DNA of 16,116 nt from JBBTQX01 sp038064955 (GTDB taxonomy: Bacteria > Patescibacteriota > Minisyncoccia > UBA6257 > GWB1-50-10): the NCBI GenBank assembly GCA_038064955.1, contig JBBTRY010000019.1, forward strand, positions 1 to 16,116, written 5' to 3'. Below the pieces are notes generated by a model. It was not told the DNA's origin and did not search any database. It worked only from the letters and a program-made list of their open reading frames with translations. A program made the translations under genes and the position numbers. This document shows, one piece after another, positions 14,920 to 16,116 of this stretch; the stretch's first letter is position 1; each line of letters opens with the position of its first letter.

Positions 14920-15960
14920 CTATTTTCTCTCGGTAAGAAGCACCTTTACACTCCGTTCTTTCCCAGCGCGGAGAATTTTAAGCGAAATCTCCTCTCCAAC
15001 CTCGCAATTTTCCAAAAAATCCTGAAGAGCGCTCTCAGGCGATATCTTTTGTCCATTCCATTCGAGGACGATATCTTGTTCTAAAATACCGGCCTTTTCG
15101 GCCGGGCTTTTTGGAATAACGGCGGTTTCCGCCGAATGTTCCCGGATGACATAGGCGCCGTAATCCACAGACAAACCCATCTTCTCGCTCAAATCATGAT
15201 TCAAAATTAGATAACGGAGGCCCAGAAGTGGCCGGCGAATCCGGCCGTATTTTTTCAAATCCTCCAGATCGCGTTCCGCCGCTTTTATAGGAATTGCGAA
15301 ATTTATATTCTGGGCGCCGACGACGACCGCGGCATTAATGCCGATTGCCCGGCCGCAAATATCTACGAGCGGACCGCCGGAATTGCCCGGATTGATGGCC
15401 GCATCCGTTTGAATGAGTCCCCGAAGTTCCTGAAGTGGAGCGTTATCATCGGATTTAGCTCGCACCGAACGCGACAGTCCCGAAACTATTCCCATAGAAA
15501 CCGTATTTTTAAAAAGCCCAAGCGCGTTTCCGATCGCGAGCACCGTCTGACCCAGCTCCGCTTTTTCGGAATTGCCGAGCTCCACAACCGGCAAATCTTT
15601 TTTCGGATTAATTTTCAGTATCGCGACATCGTTCACCGGATCGCGAGCAAGCACTTCGGCTTCATAAGTCTCATCATCATCAGTGAAAACAGTGTAACTT
15701 ACGCCGGGCTCGGCGATTACGTGCTTGTTGGTCAAAATAATTCCTTTTTTATCCACGATGAATCCCGAACCGCCGCCCACCTGAACCATTCCGTGGGCGT
15801 CTATCTTGTCGGGCGGAATTTGAAAAGCGTTTGGTTTGCCTTTAGCCGAGGCTGGCATGTCTTTTTTCAGTTCCTCGAAGCTTTTTGATAGGATTATCGA
15901 GACGACGGCCGGCATTACCCGCTTAATTGTCTTTATTACCTTCCGATTTTCATTCCACAT
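14920..15960 (-). CDS. HtrA/DegP-like serine protease with PDZ domain, no signal peptide
   Basis: A 346-aa trypsin-fold protease for protein quality control. The triad is visible: H80 in TNKHVI, D111 in VNDVAIL and S194 in NPGNSGGP. The oxyanion and strand context QTDAAINPGNSGGPLVD is canonical. One PDZ domain spans about 245-342, with SPAEKAGILEQDIVLEWNG. There is no transmembrane segment or signal peptide: the N-terminus MWNENRKVIKTIKRVMPAVVSI leads straight into the protease domain, so the protein may act in the cytoplasm or leave by another route. The only upstream in-frame region is a terminator, so a missed N-terminal export signal is unlikely. It has its own candidate promoter and converges on the preceding gene. 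Confidence 0.94.
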   Translation of the reverse strand: MWNENRKVIKTIKRVMPAVVSIILSKSFEELKKDMPASAKGKPNAFQIPPDKIDAHGMVQVGGGSGFIVDKKGIILTNKHVIAEPGVSYTVFTDDDETYEAEVLARDPVNDVAILKINPKKDLPVVELGNSEKAELGQTVLAIGNALGLFKNTVSMGIVSGLSRSVRAKSDDNAPLQELRGLIQTDAAINPGNSGGPLVDICGRAIGINAAVVVGAQNINFAIPIKAAERDLEDLKKYGRIRRPLLGLRYLILNHDLSEKMGLSVDYGAYVIREHSAETAVIPKSPAEKAGILEQDIVLEWNGQKISPESALQDFLENCEVGEEISLKILRAGKERSVKVLLTERK

Positions 15961-15967
15961 AAGGTTT

Positions 15968-15976
15968 ATTGTAGCA
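15968..15976 (-). promoter_or_regulatory. Extended -10 promoter for the HtrA-like protease
   Basis: TGCTACAAT reads as an extended -10 element (TGn plus TACAAT) on the minus strand, immediately after the U-tract of the upstream terminator. Only 7 bases (AAACCTT) separate it from the ATG at 15960, so the transcript would begin at or next to the start codon. No Shine-Dalgarno sequence is present. Confidence 0.5.
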
Positions 15977-16001
15977 AAAACCGCCCCTTAGGGGGCGGTT
16001 T
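15976..16001 (-). terminator. Intrinsic terminator after the lysine-rich peptide gene
   Basis: A perfect 10-bp stem pairs AAACCGCCCC (15978-15987) with GGGGCGGTTT (15992-16001) around a 4-base loop. On the minus strand it is followed by a run giving five consecutive Us. It starts 7 bases after the stop codon of the lysine-rich peptide. It also carries a partial A-run on the plus-strand 5' side, but plus-strand use is less likely because no T-tract follows there. Confidence 0.9.
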
Positions 16002-16008
16002 CAGAGGA

Positions 16009-16077
16009 TTATCTCCCCCGGCTCTTCTTGGCCTTCTTCTTAGTAACCTTTTTCTTCGTAGCTTTTTTCTTAGCCAT
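16009..16077 (-). CDS. Tiny lysine-rich basic peptide (22 aa)
   Basis: The ORF encodes MAKKKATKKK followed by VTKKKAKKSRGR: 11 Lys and 2 Arg in 22 residues, with three KKK runs spaced by small residues (A, T, V). The repeated (A/V)T-KKK pattern resembles the C-terminal tails of histone H1-like and other bacterial nucleoid proteins, so nucleic-acid or ribosome binding is plausible but unproven. Support for a real gene is the clean ATG-to-TAA frame, the lysine bias that is unlikely by chance, and a strong terminator 7 bases after the stop. Upstream, to the window end, the sequence is AT-rich with a possible promoter (TTTTAAAAATAAC on the minus strand), and there is no Shine-Dalgarno sequence next to the ATG. 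It is below common gene-calling length limits. Confidence 0.72.
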   Translation of the reverse strand: MAKKKATKKKVTKKKAKKSRGR

Positions 16078-16116
16078 TTGTTTTTGGGTTTACGCCCTTG
16101 TTATTTTTAAAATTAA

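Noticed and set aside
15228..15247. GGCCGG/CCGGCC inverted repeat in the HtrA gene
   Set aside because: It encodes the residues YGRIRRPLLGL, conserved in HtrA proteins, so the symmetry is best explained by codon choice.
1..16116. Defence, toxin-antitoxin, phage, secretion-system or biosynthetic-cluster genes
   Set aside because: Every substantial reading frame on both strands is assigned to housekeeping or envelope functions, and I saw no motif of such systems. No tRNA or rRNA gene was recognised either.

Overview
The window looks like a piece of chromosome from a Candidate Phyla Radiation (Patescibacteria) bacterium, most likely Parcubacteria. This is inferred from gene content and style, not from a marker tree. 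The signs are very tightly packed genes, a nearly complete absence of Shine-Dalgarno sequences, shortened housekeeping proteins (RecO of 177 aa), aminoacyl-tRNA synthetases with altered HIGH signatures, an HtrA-type protease without a signal peptide, and short repeat elements inserted in frame into conserved genes. UGA is used as a stop by several genes (for example tatD, the M16 peptidase and the glycosyltransferase), so the standard bacterial code applies.

Layout. Left edge, minus strand: a short uncharacterised reading frame whose frame is uncertain (1-171), preceded on that strand by tsaD (257-1354). A 44-bp divergent promoter region separates tsaD from a plus-strand run of 11 genes (1399-14918): DoxX-family membrane protein, membrane glycosyltransferase 2, recO, a membrane-anchored protein with tandem Ig-like domains, glyS, an M16 zinc peptidase, an AI-2E-family membrane protein, metG, tatD, leuS, and a secreted six-cysteine protein. 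Most junctions overlap by 1-23 bases or are separated by 0-25 bases, so this is probably one long operon, perhaps with internal start sites before glyS and before the last gene. Right edge, minus strand: an HtrA-like serine protease whose stop codon lies one base from that of the converging last operon gene. Upstream of it are a strong intrinsic terminator and a 22-residue lysine-rich peptide gene.

Functional theme. Three class I/II tRNA synthetases (Gly, Met, Leu), the t6A-modification enzyme TsaD, recombinational repair (RecO), a TatD nuclease and two proteases make this a translation/maintenance cluster. It is mixed with three to five envelope proteins. No tRNA, rRNA, CRISPR, transposase, toxin-antitoxin, phage or defence genes are visible.

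The most interesting signal is not a gene system. It is a set of three different small repeat families sitting inside conserved coding sequences: degenerate 7-bp arrays in inverted pairs in tsaD and tatD, an 18-bp palindrome in tsaD, glyS and leuS, and a longer inverted element in leuS. They appear to have added loop peptides to essential proteins. Also notable are candidate leaderless promoters placed 6-10 bases before start codons, and the tiny lysine-rich basic peptide with its own terminator.
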